From an uncultured Myxococcales bacterium (GTDB lineage: Bacteria > Myxococcota_A > UBA9042), in assembly GCA_937915965.1 (NCBI GenBank), contig CALGHC010000076.1, forward strand, positions 1 to 15,618: a stretch of DNA of 15,618 nucleotides, read 5' to 3'. The translations under genes were made by a program, and so were the position numbers. Positions 6,621 to 13,643 of this stretch are shown one piece after another. The first letter of the stretch is position 1. Every line of letters begins with the position of its first letter. The notes below the pieces were generated by a model, which was not told the DNA's origin, did not search any database, and was given only the letters and a program-made list of their open reading frames with translations.

Positions 6621-7004
6621 CCCGCTGCGGCGCCCCAGCCGCCGCCGCCGCGAGGACGGAGCGAAGCGAACGTGAGCGAGATTACGGTAGGTCACCCCGG
6701 CGCCATGTCAACGCCCCGCCGCCTTTCACCACGCGAACGCGGCCAGCAACATCGACCAGGAGGTCGGCTGGTGGAGGGCAGGCTAGATCGTCGCCCCGCC
6801 CCACGCGTCACATCACTTCGGGGAACCGTTGCTGAACTTGGGGGCAACCGTGACTGAACTTGCGCAGACCACAGATTCGGGGCACTTTCCTGCTGCGTCG
6901 GTGTGCCGTCGCGGTCCAGCGAACCGTACCCGCCAGGAGGTGCCGCTGGCCATGCCGGTTCGACTCGACCGCACCGGGCGTCTCCCGGCTGGGTGGAAGA
7001 TCTG
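6621..7004. other. Intergenic spacer between divergent FmdB and kinase genes
   Basis: No convincing coding sequence is seen. The spacer should hold the promoters of both genes. I find no clear -35/-10 pair; the one notable structure is the 21/22-nt tandem repeat at 6820-6862. Nothing resembles a tRNA or a terminator. Confidence 0.6.
6820..6862. repeat. Imperfect 21/22-nt tandem repeat upstream of the kinase gene
   Basis: The segment GGGGAACCGTTGCTGAACTTG (6820-6840) is followed by a second copy at 6841-6862 that begins GGGGCAACCG and ends CTGAACTTG, with a one-base indel at each of two places. A repeat spacing of about two helical turns fits two adjacent sites for a dimeric regulator on the same DNA face. 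Confidence 0.75.
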
Positions 7005-8741
7005 ATGAAGCGCGTCTGTCCCCGCTGCTCGCTTGAGACCGAGGCGGAGTTGTGCCCGGACGACGGGGCCGAGACGATATCTGTTGCCGTCGAGGCGCCG
7101 ACCTTTCCCGCAGGCACCCTGATCGCGGGCAGATATCGAGTTGATGAGGTGATCGGCATTGGCGGTTTTGGAGCCGTCTACCGCTGCAACCAGCTCAACA
7201 TGGACCAGACCGTCGCGGTCAAAGTTCTCAAGAGCGAGCACCTCAAGAGCCTGGAGCACGTCAAGCGCTTCACCCGCGAGGCCCGCGCCGCCTCGATGCT
7301 CAAGCACCCGAATACAATTCGCATATTCGATTTCGGCAAGCACGAAGATCGTGATCTGTATCTGGCGATGGAGTACCTGGAGGGCGAGACTCTCGCGGCT
7401 CGTCTCGAGCAGGCGCTGACCCTCCCAGCGCCGGTGCTCGTCCACATCATGGTGCAGATCTGCCACTCGCTCACCGAAGCGCATGGCGCCAAGCTGATCC
7501 ACCGCGACCTAAAGCCCGAGAACATCGTCCTGCTGCCGGTGGCCGGCGACCCCAACTTCGTGAAAGTGCTCGACTTCGGCATCGCCAAGCTCGAAGACAC
7601 CCACCCCGACAAGCAGACCAAACTGACCGAAGCCGGCATGATCATGGGGACGCCGACGTACATGTCGCCCGAGCAGGCGCGTGGCGAGGTCCTTGATACC
7701 CGCAGCGACATCTACGCGCTGGGCGTGATGATGTACGAGGCGCTGGTTGGTGAACCCCCGTTCGTGGGTGACTCGCCAATGACCGTGCTGATCAAGCACA
7801 TCAAGGACCCTCCGAAGCCGCCGACCGGGGTACGACCTGACCTCGAGATCCCGCGCAGCATCGAGGTAGCCGTGCTCAAGTGCCTGGAAAAGGCACCGGA
7901 CGACCGCTTCCAGTCGGCGAGCGACCTCGCCACCGCGTTGCGCCGTGCGATGGAGACCACCGGGACGCTCGCCGGGATCGCGCAGGACGAGGCCGAGAAG
8001 CTGGCGACCATGGCGATGGGCGGCGCCCTGCTCGGCCTCGACGACGCGGACGTCGCGACCCAGATCGTCGACGCCGCCCCGGCCCAGGAGGGCGCCCAGG
8101 CGCGAGGCGCTCGCCCGGCTCCAGCGCCCGCGATGGCCGCAACGCCGCCCCGCTCGAGCCAAGCACCCGTGTGGATCGGCTTGGGTGCGTTCGCGCTAAT
8201 CGGACTCATCGCGGTGGTGGTGGCGATGGCCGACGCCGCACACGACGACCCGGCCAGGCCAGCAGCGGTGCGGACCGCCGGCAGCGCGCCGGGAGTTGCG
8301 GCCGGCGCCGATCCGGGGACCGCTGGCTCCACTGACCCTGCCGCTGGAACGGCCGGATCCGGGGACCAACCGGCGGAGATGCGGGCGGTAGTCGATGCGG
8401 GTCCGACCGACGACGCAGCCAAAGCGGCGGCCGAGGGCGACGTCGCACCAGCAAAGACATCGGTCGACGGGGCCGAGACGCGCGACCTCGGCGAGGCTAC
8501 GGAGACCGATGTCCCGCAGGTCGCCCCCAAAGCGGCGGAGGCCGAGCCGCGAGCCGGCGCGGCCGCGAGACCTTCGCCGACCGCCCGACCCGAGCGGCAC
8601 GGTGTCCCAGCGACCACGGCTTCCAGCCCAGACGCCGGCGCAACGCCGGAGGATGCCGGCGCCATCAAGCGCCCCGAAGCGCGACCGCCGACCACAAGGC
8701 CCAAGCCAAAGCCCGACCCCGACGACTTCCGGATCCCGTAG
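7005..8741 (+). CDS. Membrane-anchored Ser/Thr protein kinase with an N-terminal zinc ribbon
   Basis: 578 residues from the ATG at 7005, preceded by GGTGGAAG; the upstream ATG at 6903 is in non-coding-looking sequence. A short CPRC...CPDDG knuckle lies at 5-21. The kinase domain spans about 44-315: Gly loop GIGGFGAV (51-58), Lys73, HRDLKPEN with the catalytic Asp168 and Asn173, DFG (190-192), activation segment with GTPTYMSPE (215-223). All key residues are present, so it should be active. A single TM helix follows at about 389-408, then about 170 residues of Ala/Pro/Thr-rich linker predicted to lie outside the membrane, ending in PKPKPDPDDFRIP. This is the Hanks-type kinase plan common in Myxococcota. 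The likely partner is the TPR/PEGA membrane protein 190 nt downstream. A weak hairpin (8747-8777, no T-run) follows the stop. Confidence 0.95.
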   Translation: MKRVCPRCSLETEAELCPDDGAETISVAVEAPTFPAGTLIAGRYRVDEVIGIGGFGAVYRCNQLNMDQTVAVKVLKSEHLKSLEHVKRFTREARAASMLKHPNTIRIFDFGKHEDRDLYLAMEYLEGETLAARLEQALTLPAPVLVHIMVQICHSLTEAHGAKLIHRDLKPENIVLLPVAGDPNFVKVLDFGIAKLEDTHPDKQTKLTEAGMIMGTPTYMSPEQARGEVLDTRSDIYALGVMMYEALVGEPPFVGDSPMTVLIKHIKDPPKPPTGVRPDLEIPRSIEVAVLKCLEKAPDDRFQSASDLATALRRAMETTGTLAGIAQDEAEKLATMAMGGALLGLDDADVATQIVDAAPAQEGAQARGARPAPAPAMAATPPRSSQAPVWIGLGAFALIGLIAVVVAMADAAHDDPARPAAVRTAGSAPGVAAGADPGTAGSTDPAAGTAGSGDQPAEMRAVVDAGPTDDAAKAAAEGDVAPAKTSVDGAETRDLGEATETDVPQVAPKAAEAEPRAGAAARPSPTARPERHGVPATTASSPDAGATPEDAGAIKRPEARPPTTRPKPKPDPDDFRIP

Positions 8742-8931
8742 ACGGGCCTTGTGGTGCTCGCGAACCACGCCGCAAGGGACGCCCCGCCACCCGGCCCCGG
8801 CGACCCAAGGAGGCGGCGGCTACGACCCCGGCATCTGCGTGAAAGTTGACGCGTACGCCATTGTAGGCGACACCCGAGCGACGGGCCGTACCCAACGTTG
8901 GAGTCGGCCCACCGCAATGACGAGGGCGAGA

Positions 8932-9972
8932 ATGTGTCGACTGCACCCGGCTTTGGCCTCTCTCTTGATCGTTCTGCTCGTCTGGTCGCCCACGGCGACC
9001 GTCCTGGCGCAGGAGGAGACGCCACCATCCGAGGATGATGGGGCCGCGCGGAAGCGCGCGATCGAGGTCTTCACCCAGGGAAAGACAGCGCTGAAAGCCA
9101 ACGACTACGACGCTGCGCTGCAGTTTTTCTCGAAGGCGCAGGCGATCTTCGAGCACGAACCGCTGATCATCCTGGCTCTAGCCAAGACCCACGACCAGGC
9201 CGGCAACCTGGAAAAGGCGCTGAACTATTTCAAACTCTTCCTGAAGACGGCGCCACCTGACGAGGTCGAGCGGCCGTTCGCGGTCAAGCGTATCGGCGAG
9301 CTCGAGCGATTGCTCGCTTCGCGCCCGGGTACGCTCAAGCTCAACAACCTGCCATCGCAGACGCGCGTCGAGATCAACGGCGAGAAGCGCGAACCGAATC
9401 ACGAGAACAAGCTCTTCCTGCCACCAGGCTCGTATGACGTTCTCGTGACAATGGACAAACGGATCCCCTACGAACGCAAGGGAATCCGCCTGGGCCCGGG
9501 CGAGTCGAAGACGCTCGAGGTAGTGCTGGTCGCCCCAATTGACGAGAGCCGGCTGCCGCGCGACCACACCTGGACCTGGGTGGCGGGCGGCGCCACGGCA
9601 GCGGCCCTGATGGCGACCGGCGTGCTCGGTGTGATGACCTCTTCGTCGAAGTCGACCTATCTCAAGCATTTCGACGAGCAGGGCCATCCCGTCAAGGCGA
9701 CGCTCGACTCCTACGGCTGCCAGGTGGGCGAGCCGTGCCCGGAGGCGATCGCCGAGGGCAGCGAGTATCGTCAGGAGTTTATCGACAGGCAGAACTGGAC
9801 GCTGATCGCCGGCCTGACGGCCAGCGGTCTTGCTCTGGCGACCGTGGCGCTGTTCTTCGCAGCGCCGGTCAAGGACCCGACGCGGGCGCTGATGCGCCCC
9901 AGTGACGCCCTGCAGATCGCACCGCAGCTCAGCGCCGATGGCGCAGGCCTGGTGGTCGGGCTGCGCTTCTGA
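8932..9972 (+). CDS. Secreted/membrane TPR-PEGA protein downstream of the kinase
   Basis: 346 residues. ATG at 8932 is preferred, since GAGGG lies 5 nt upstream; ATG at 8917 has only a distant GGAG. Residues 7-26 form a signal peptide (cleavage probably VLA|Q). Residues about 40-130 look like two TPR-type helix pairs (KANDYDAALQFFSKAQAIF and NLEKALNYFKLFLKTAP). Residues about 131-200 form a PEGA-type domain (RPGTLKLNNLP, VEING, KLFLPPGSYDVLV). Two hydrophobic segments at about 214-234 and 289-309 enclose a loop with C263 and C269, so the protein is bitopic or a membrane hairpin, with the TPR/PEGA part outside the cytoplasm. Many Myxococcota place such proteins next to kinases, and it may read envelope stress or cell-wall state. 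Its stop is 1 nt from the convergent gene's stop. Confidence 0.88.
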   Translation: MCRLHPALASLLIVLLVWSPTATVLAQEETPPSEDDGAARKRAIEVFTQGKTALKANDYDAALQFFSKAQAIFEHEPLIILALAKTHDQAGNLEKALNYFKLFLKTAPPDEVERPFAVKRIGELERLLASRPGTLKLNNLPSQTRVEINGEKREPNHENKLFLPPGSYDVLVTMDKRIPYERKGIRLGPGESKTLEVVLVAPIDESRLPRDHTWTWVAGGATAAALMATGVLGVMTSSSKSTYLKHFDEQGHPVKATLDSYGCQVGEPCPEAIAEGSEYRQEFIDRQNWTLIAGLTASGLALATVALFFAAPVKDPTRALMRPSDALQIAPQLSADGAGLVVGLRF

Positions 9973-9973
9973 G

Positions 9974-11299
9974 CTAGGGCCCCGAGTCGGCTTCGATCGG
10001 GTCGGCGCTCAGCTTCTCCATCTCCATCTGGTCGGCGAGCAGCCAGGGGTTGTGGGCGAGAACCGCGGCCTGGTCGGCGCTGATTTGGCCCGCGCCGCTG
10101 CCGACCTTCCAGTACATCAGGTTGTCTGGGTCATCGTCACTGGTGTCCGGCAGGTTGTCGTGATGGGAAGAGCCGTCGACCGCCGCCGCCTCGCTGCTGT
10201 GGAATAGACCCAAATAGTGGGCGACCTCGTGGGCCATGACGCGACCGAGTCGATCCGGCTGGCCCAACTCGAGGGCGAGCGCCACGGCGACGCCAGTACG
10301 AGGGCCGCCGGTCTGCAGGACGGGCCCGGGGATTCCGCCGGCGATGCCCAGGACTGGACCTGCACCGTGCCCCTCGGCGCCGGCCACGTCGAAGCGTTCA
10401 ACGAGGAAGACGTTCACGCCCAGGGGCAGACCCTCGCTGGCGGAAAACAACTGATGCAGGTCGTTGCCGTCGCCCTGGATGGAGGCAACGACCTGTGGCG
10501 CATCGACGACATCGAGGTAGCGCAGCGGCGCGAGCACGAGCCCGGCTTGGGCGAAGGTGGCGGTGACCTCGCCAAGGGCGGCCTGCACTCGAGGGTGTGC
10601 TTGTGCGATCTCCGCATTGATCCCCATCGCTCCGGTCAGGCAGAGATTGAACGGCAGGGCGTTGCCTGGCGTGCGGCCCTGTGGCGTACGGACAACGACG
10701 ACGCGAGCCGACAGGGGGGCCGCCACTGGAGCGGGATCCGCGCCGGTCGCCGAGAACGCGTAGGCACGCATCGTCCAAGTGCCGGGCCGTACCGTCATCA
10801 GCGGCGTGTTGGGAAAGAGGAACGCGGCCTGACCGGGCCGCGCGGCGATCCGGTTGGCGCAAGGCGTCTCGCAAAGCCAGGGTGAGCCGCTCAGCCCGAT
10901 CCAGGCCGGTGGCACAACAGTCAATCCGTCGGGTGCCCGTAGCGAGGCGATCGTCAGGGCCACCCCCTCGTCCGCGTTGAGTTCGATCACGAAGGCGGAC
11001 GCCGCCGAATCGATCTCGAACGCGACCTCAGCCGAAATCCCCTGCGCGTCCGTCGCAAGGGCGCCCAGTTCGATGACCTGAAGTGGGCCGCCGGAGTCGC
11101 TGTCGCCGCCTGGCGTGTCGGGATTCGAGACCGTATCGCCACCGACCGAATCGGCGTCCAGGGTCACCTGATCCGTACAGCCAGGAGCCAACCCCGCCGC
11201 GACGGCGGCGAGCGCGCAGAGCGCCAACATGGGCCAGGGCGTGCGCGCCGGGGGATCACGTTGGGCTCTGGTCAGCGCACACGATCGTCTGACAAGCAT
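9974..11299 (-). CDS. Metzincin-type zinc metalloprotease lipoprotein
   Basis: 441 residues. The start is ATG at 11299, with a GGA-containing stretch upstream; ATG at 11230 has no ribosome site. A hydrophobic segment (25-38) precedes Cys41 in APGC, so it is probably lipid-anchored, followed by an Asp/Ser/Gly-rich linker to about 72. The key motif is HEVAHYLGLFH (357-367), the HExxHxxGxxH metzincin zinc site with catalytic Glu358, and a downstream Met-turn candidate Met395 in NLMYW. A disulfide pair is likely in WLCETPC. The N-terminal 200 residues hold beta-rich segments that could bind substrate. I cannot name the clan member; pappalysin-like and related bacterial metzincins have the same layout. 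The substrate is unknown; an exported protease could act on surface proteins or prey. Confidence 0.9.
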   Translation of the reverse strand: MLVRRSCALTRAQRDPPARTPWPMLALCALAAVAAGLAPGCTDQVTLDADSVGGDTVSNPDTPGGDSDSGGPLQVIELGALATDAQGISAEVAFEIDSAASAFVIELNADEGVALTIASLRAPDGLTVVPPAWIGLSGSPWLCETPCANRIAARPGQAAFLFPNTPLMTVRPGTWTMRAYAFSATGADPAPVAAPLSARVVVVRTPQGRTPGNALPFNLCLTGAMGINAEIAQAHPRVQAALGEVTATFAQAGLVLAPLRYLDVVDAPQVVASIQGDGNDLHQLFSASEGLPLGVNVFLVERFDVAGAEGHGAGPVLGIAGGIPGPVLQTGGPRTGVAVALALELGQPDRLGRVMAHEVAHYLGLFHSSEAAAVDGSSHHDNLPDTSDDDPDNLMYWKVGSGAGQISADQAAVLAHNPWLLADQMEMEKLSADPIEADSGP

Positions 11300-11757
11300 C
11301 ACATAGTCCAGCTCGAGGGCGACCGGCGGGGCATGGCCACGAGGCGCAGGCGGCAATGGCCAGCATAGACCGCTCGGCGACGGGCGTCGACGAGCGCACC
11401 GATGTGAACAGCACAGATGGCGTCGATGGGAATAGCCGGGATCGCGCCGACGTTGTGTGGATGTCGGTCGCAGCGCCCCGTGACTGGCGCAGGGAACGCG
11501 GCCGACATGGCCCAGGCGGTCGTCCCCCGGCCACGACGGCTCCCCTTCCCCCGGTCCCCCCGGCCGCGGTCGGGGACGACCTGCCAGGCAGTTCTGCGTT
11601 TCGCAGGCCCGCAATGACCCGTTACCGGTTCGATCCCCTCCCGAGCCGGTGACGGGTCATATGGAGGCGAACACATGCCGCGCACCGACGCCTTGCGCTC
11701 CAGCGCTGGATCGCCTACCAACCCCGGGGGCGCCGCCAGCGCGCGCCAGGAGCGATC
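11300..11757. other. Intergenic spacer between the protease gene and the plus-strand cluster
   Basis: Both neighbours are transcribed away from it, so it should carry two promoters. I see no clear sigma-70 boxes. A 98-codon frame (11356-11652 +) has weak codon structure and no good ribosome site. The main structure is the hairpin at 11614-11660. A GGAGG followed by ATG at 11675 could start a short overlapping ORF (11675-11890) of doubtful reality. Confidence 0.55.
11614..11660. repeat. Strong 18-bp inverted repeat with 11-nt loop
   Basis: Bases 11614-11631 pair with 11643-11660 at all 18 positions, two of them G-U in RNA. The loop is GATCCCCTCCC. It lies between divergent genes, so it is not a terminator of either. 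It could be an operator, the stem of an RNA leader for the 11758 gene, or part of a small palindromic repeat element. Confidence 0.85.
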
Positions 11758-12309
11758 ATGCCGGCCACTGCACCAGCCAAGGCACGAGCGACACGGCGAC
11801 TGCGGGCCCTTCTGGTCGCCATCGCCGCTGTGGCCGCGGTCGCCCAAGCTCGGCCCGCCAGCGCCCTGGACTTCGACCGAAACGACGTGATGGCCCGCGA
11901 TCTCGCAGTACTCGGGGTCGTCGGAGCGTTCGCGAATCATCCAGTCGGCCTGGTCGTGCGCGGCAGCGCGCGTCGCCACAACGACTGGTTCTACCGAGGT
12001 CTTTCATTGGAGGTCGGCTTTCTCTCCGACGTCCGTCCCTGGCTGATGCTCGCAGGCGCGATCGGTGCCGAGACCGCAACGGATAGCTGGGCGGCGTTCC
12101 GGGCCTACGCCGAAGGCGGCGTTGGCTTGATGTACGCGTCGACAGGATTGGGGCAAATGCTCGCTTTCCATGTGGAATCTGGGATTCGCTACCAGATCCG
12201 ATCCTATGAGCGCCCCCACGTCCTGGTTCATGTGGGCGCGCGGGTCCTGCACAATTTCAACAACTATGGGCTGGCGGTGATCTCCGGCGTCGCCTGGACG
12301 TTCGACTAG
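11758..12309 (+). CDS. Small exported beta-rich protein, outer-membrane-like
   Basis: 183 residues from ATG at 11758, with AGGAG 6 nt upstream. A clear signal peptide (Arg-rich start, core 17-31, ASA|L cleavage after residue 36) is present. The mature protein of about 147 residues alternates hydrophobic and polar residues in strands such as GLSLEVGFL, WLMLAGAIGAE, FRAYAEGGVGLMY, AFHVESGIRYQI and VLVHVGARVLH, and ends in GVAWTFD. That suggests a small beta-barrel or an outer-membrane-associated protein, although the final residue is Asp rather than the usual aromatic. No family is recognised. It leads a plus-strand cluster and lies 65 nt before the ATPase gene. Confidence 0.8.
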   Translation: MPATAPAKARATRRLRALLVAIAAVAAVAQARPASALDFDRNDVMARDLAVLGVVGAFANHPVGLVVRGSARRHNDWFYRGLSLEVGFLSDVRPWLMLAGAIGAETATDSWAAFRAYAEGGVGLMYASTGLGQMLAFHVESGIRYQIRSYERPHVLVHVGARVLHNFNNYGLAVISGVAWTFD

Positions 12310-12374
12310 CCGCCAGTCGGTCGCCGATGCGGGCCTGTAGTGCCCCCCAGGGGGCCGGAAGAGAGAGCCGACGC

Positions 12375-13643
12375 ATGGCCGCTGTGGATCTCAGCGAGTT
12401 GTTGATGCACAGGCGAGTCATCGCCTGCGTGGGCGCTGGTGGTGTCGGCAAGACAACCCTGTCGGCGGTCTTGGGCGTGGCTGCGGCTCGGCAGGGGCGC
12501 AGGACCCTGGTGCTGACGGTCGACCCGGCGCGGCGCCTCGCCAACGCGCTGGGCATCGAGACCTTTGACGAACAGGTCCAGCGAATCCCCGTCAGCCATT
12601 TCGCTGAACAAGGAGTTGACGTTGCGGTGCCGCTCGACGTCGCCATGCTCAACGTCAAGCAGACCTTCGACCGGCTCGTCACGCGCTTCGCGCAGTCCGA
12701 CGAAAGCCGCGAGCGAATCCTGGCTCACCCGTTCTACAAACAAGCGTCGACGACGCTGGCGGGAACGCAGGAATACATGGCCATGGTGCGCCTGTACGAG
12801 TGCGTCACCGAGCAGGACTACGACCTCGTGGTCCTCGATACCCCCCCATCACGACACGCGTTGGATTTCATCGAAGCGCCCGACCGGCTCGTTGACCTCC
12901 TGGATTCGTCGGCTTTCCGCCTGCTGCTTGCCTCAACGGGGCGAGGAGCTGGCGGCGCTCGGGGCCTGCTGCGGCCGGGCTCCGTGGTTGTACGCGGGTT
13001 GGGTCGTTTCACCGGGACCGAGATGTTCAGCCAGCTGCTGAGCTTCTTCGGCTCTCTCAGCGAGACCTTTGAGGGCTTCGTCGGCCGAGCCCGCGACGTC
13101 CGCACGCTGCTGCGAAGCGAAGAGACGGCCTTCCTGATTGTATCGGCGTGTGACGCGACTACGACCGACGAGGGATTCTATCTGCGCGAGCGCCTGCTTG
13201 CGGAAGAGATGGAGGTCGCCGGCTGGCTGATCAACCGCGTCTCGCCCGTGGCGACGGCTCCCGCCGAGGTGGACGCAGCGTCGCTGAAGGCGCGCGTTCA
13301 AGCGGCGCTCGCCGGAACTGCCGCCAGTGAGTTCACCGACGGTATCGTCGCCGCAGCGCGCGCGCTCGCGGGCCGCGCGGCTCGTGACCAGGACATGGTC
13401 GAGGCGTTGATCGCCCGATTGCATGGTGCGATTCCGGTCCACACCGTGGCTGCCCGAGTGAGAGAGCCGACCTCGCTCTGCGAGCTCGCGCGGTTGGCGG
13501 ATGAACTGGTCCCTGCGGGCGACGGCATCAACGGCGACATCAACGGCGACATCAACGGCGAAATCACAAGCGAAGGCGACACCAGGGCGGCCGCGACGGC
13601 GGCACCAGCCGGTGCTGGCCCAGGCAAGGGGAGACACGCGTGA
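12375..13643 (+). CDS. ArsA/GET3-like P-loop ATPase with ING repeats near the C-terminus
   Basis: 422 residues from ATG at 12375, with a GAGAGAG purine site upstream. Motifs of the ArsA/GET3 branch of SIMIBI ATPases are in order: deviant Walker A GAGGVGKTT (20-28), VDPARRLANALG (49-60, switch I-like), and DTPPSRHALDF (155-165), equivalent to the DTAPTGHTLR loop of ArsA. The region FYKQASTTLAGTQEYMAM also fits a widespread uncharacterised ArsA-like subfamily. It is one ArsA unit, not the tandem arsenite pump subunit, and no arsenic genes are nearby, so arsenite export is unlikely. GET3-like proteins act in membrane-protein delivery; that role is only a hypothesis here. A GINGDINGDING repeat sits near the C-terminus. 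Its stop overlaps the GTG of the next gene. Confidence 0.9.
   Translation: MAAVDLSELLMHRRVIACVGAGGVGKTTLSAVLGVAAARQGRRTLVLTVDPARRLANALGIETFDEQVQRIPVSHFAEQGVDVAVPLDVAMLNVKQTFDRLVTRFAQSDESRERILAHPFYKQASTTLAGTQEYMAMVRLYECVTEQDYDLVVLDTPPSRHALDFIEAPDRLVDLLDSSAFRLLLASTGRGAGGARGLLRPGSVVVRGLGRFTGTEMFSQLLSFFGSLSETFEGFVGRARDVRTLLRSEETAFLIVSACDATTTDEGFYLRERLLAEEMEVAGWLINRVSPVATAPAEVDAASLKARVQAALAGTAASEFTDGIVAAARALAGRAARDQDMVEALIARLHGAIPVHTVAARVREPTSLCELARLADELVPAGDGINGDINGDINGEITSEGDTRAAATAAPAGAGPGKGRHA
13527..13562 (+). repeat. Three-unit 12-nt tandem repeat in the ATPase gene
   Basis: ATCAACGGCGAC occurs at 13527-13538 and 13539-13550, and as ATCAACGGCGAA at 13551-13562. It encodes INGD, INGD and INGE in the flexible C-terminal tail. 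Copy changes stay in frame. Confidence 0.9.

Noticed and set aside
6820..6862. Sigma-54-type promoter in the tandem repeat
   Set aside because: A TTGC is present in the first copy, but the GG element is not at the needed spacing and the second copy lacks TTGC.
8846..8866. TTGACG box as promoter for the PEGA gene
   Set aside because: No -10 element at an acceptable distance; co-transcription with the kinase is as likely.
7712..9028. Long minus-strand frame opposite the kinase and PEGA genes (438 codons)
   Set aside because: It is a Ser/Ala/Pro-rich shadow caused by GC-rich codon structure; the plus strand carries full kinase motifs.
11356..11652. 98-codon plus-strand ORF in the spacer
   Set aside because: Weak ribosome site, weak third-position GC bias compared with neighbours, ends inside the hairpin, no recognisable domain.
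11575..11660. tRNA suggested by GGTTCGATCCC
   Set aside because: The T-stem does not pair (ACCGG against CCCTC) and no acceptor or anticodon arm can be drawn; the bases belong to the 18-bp hairpin.
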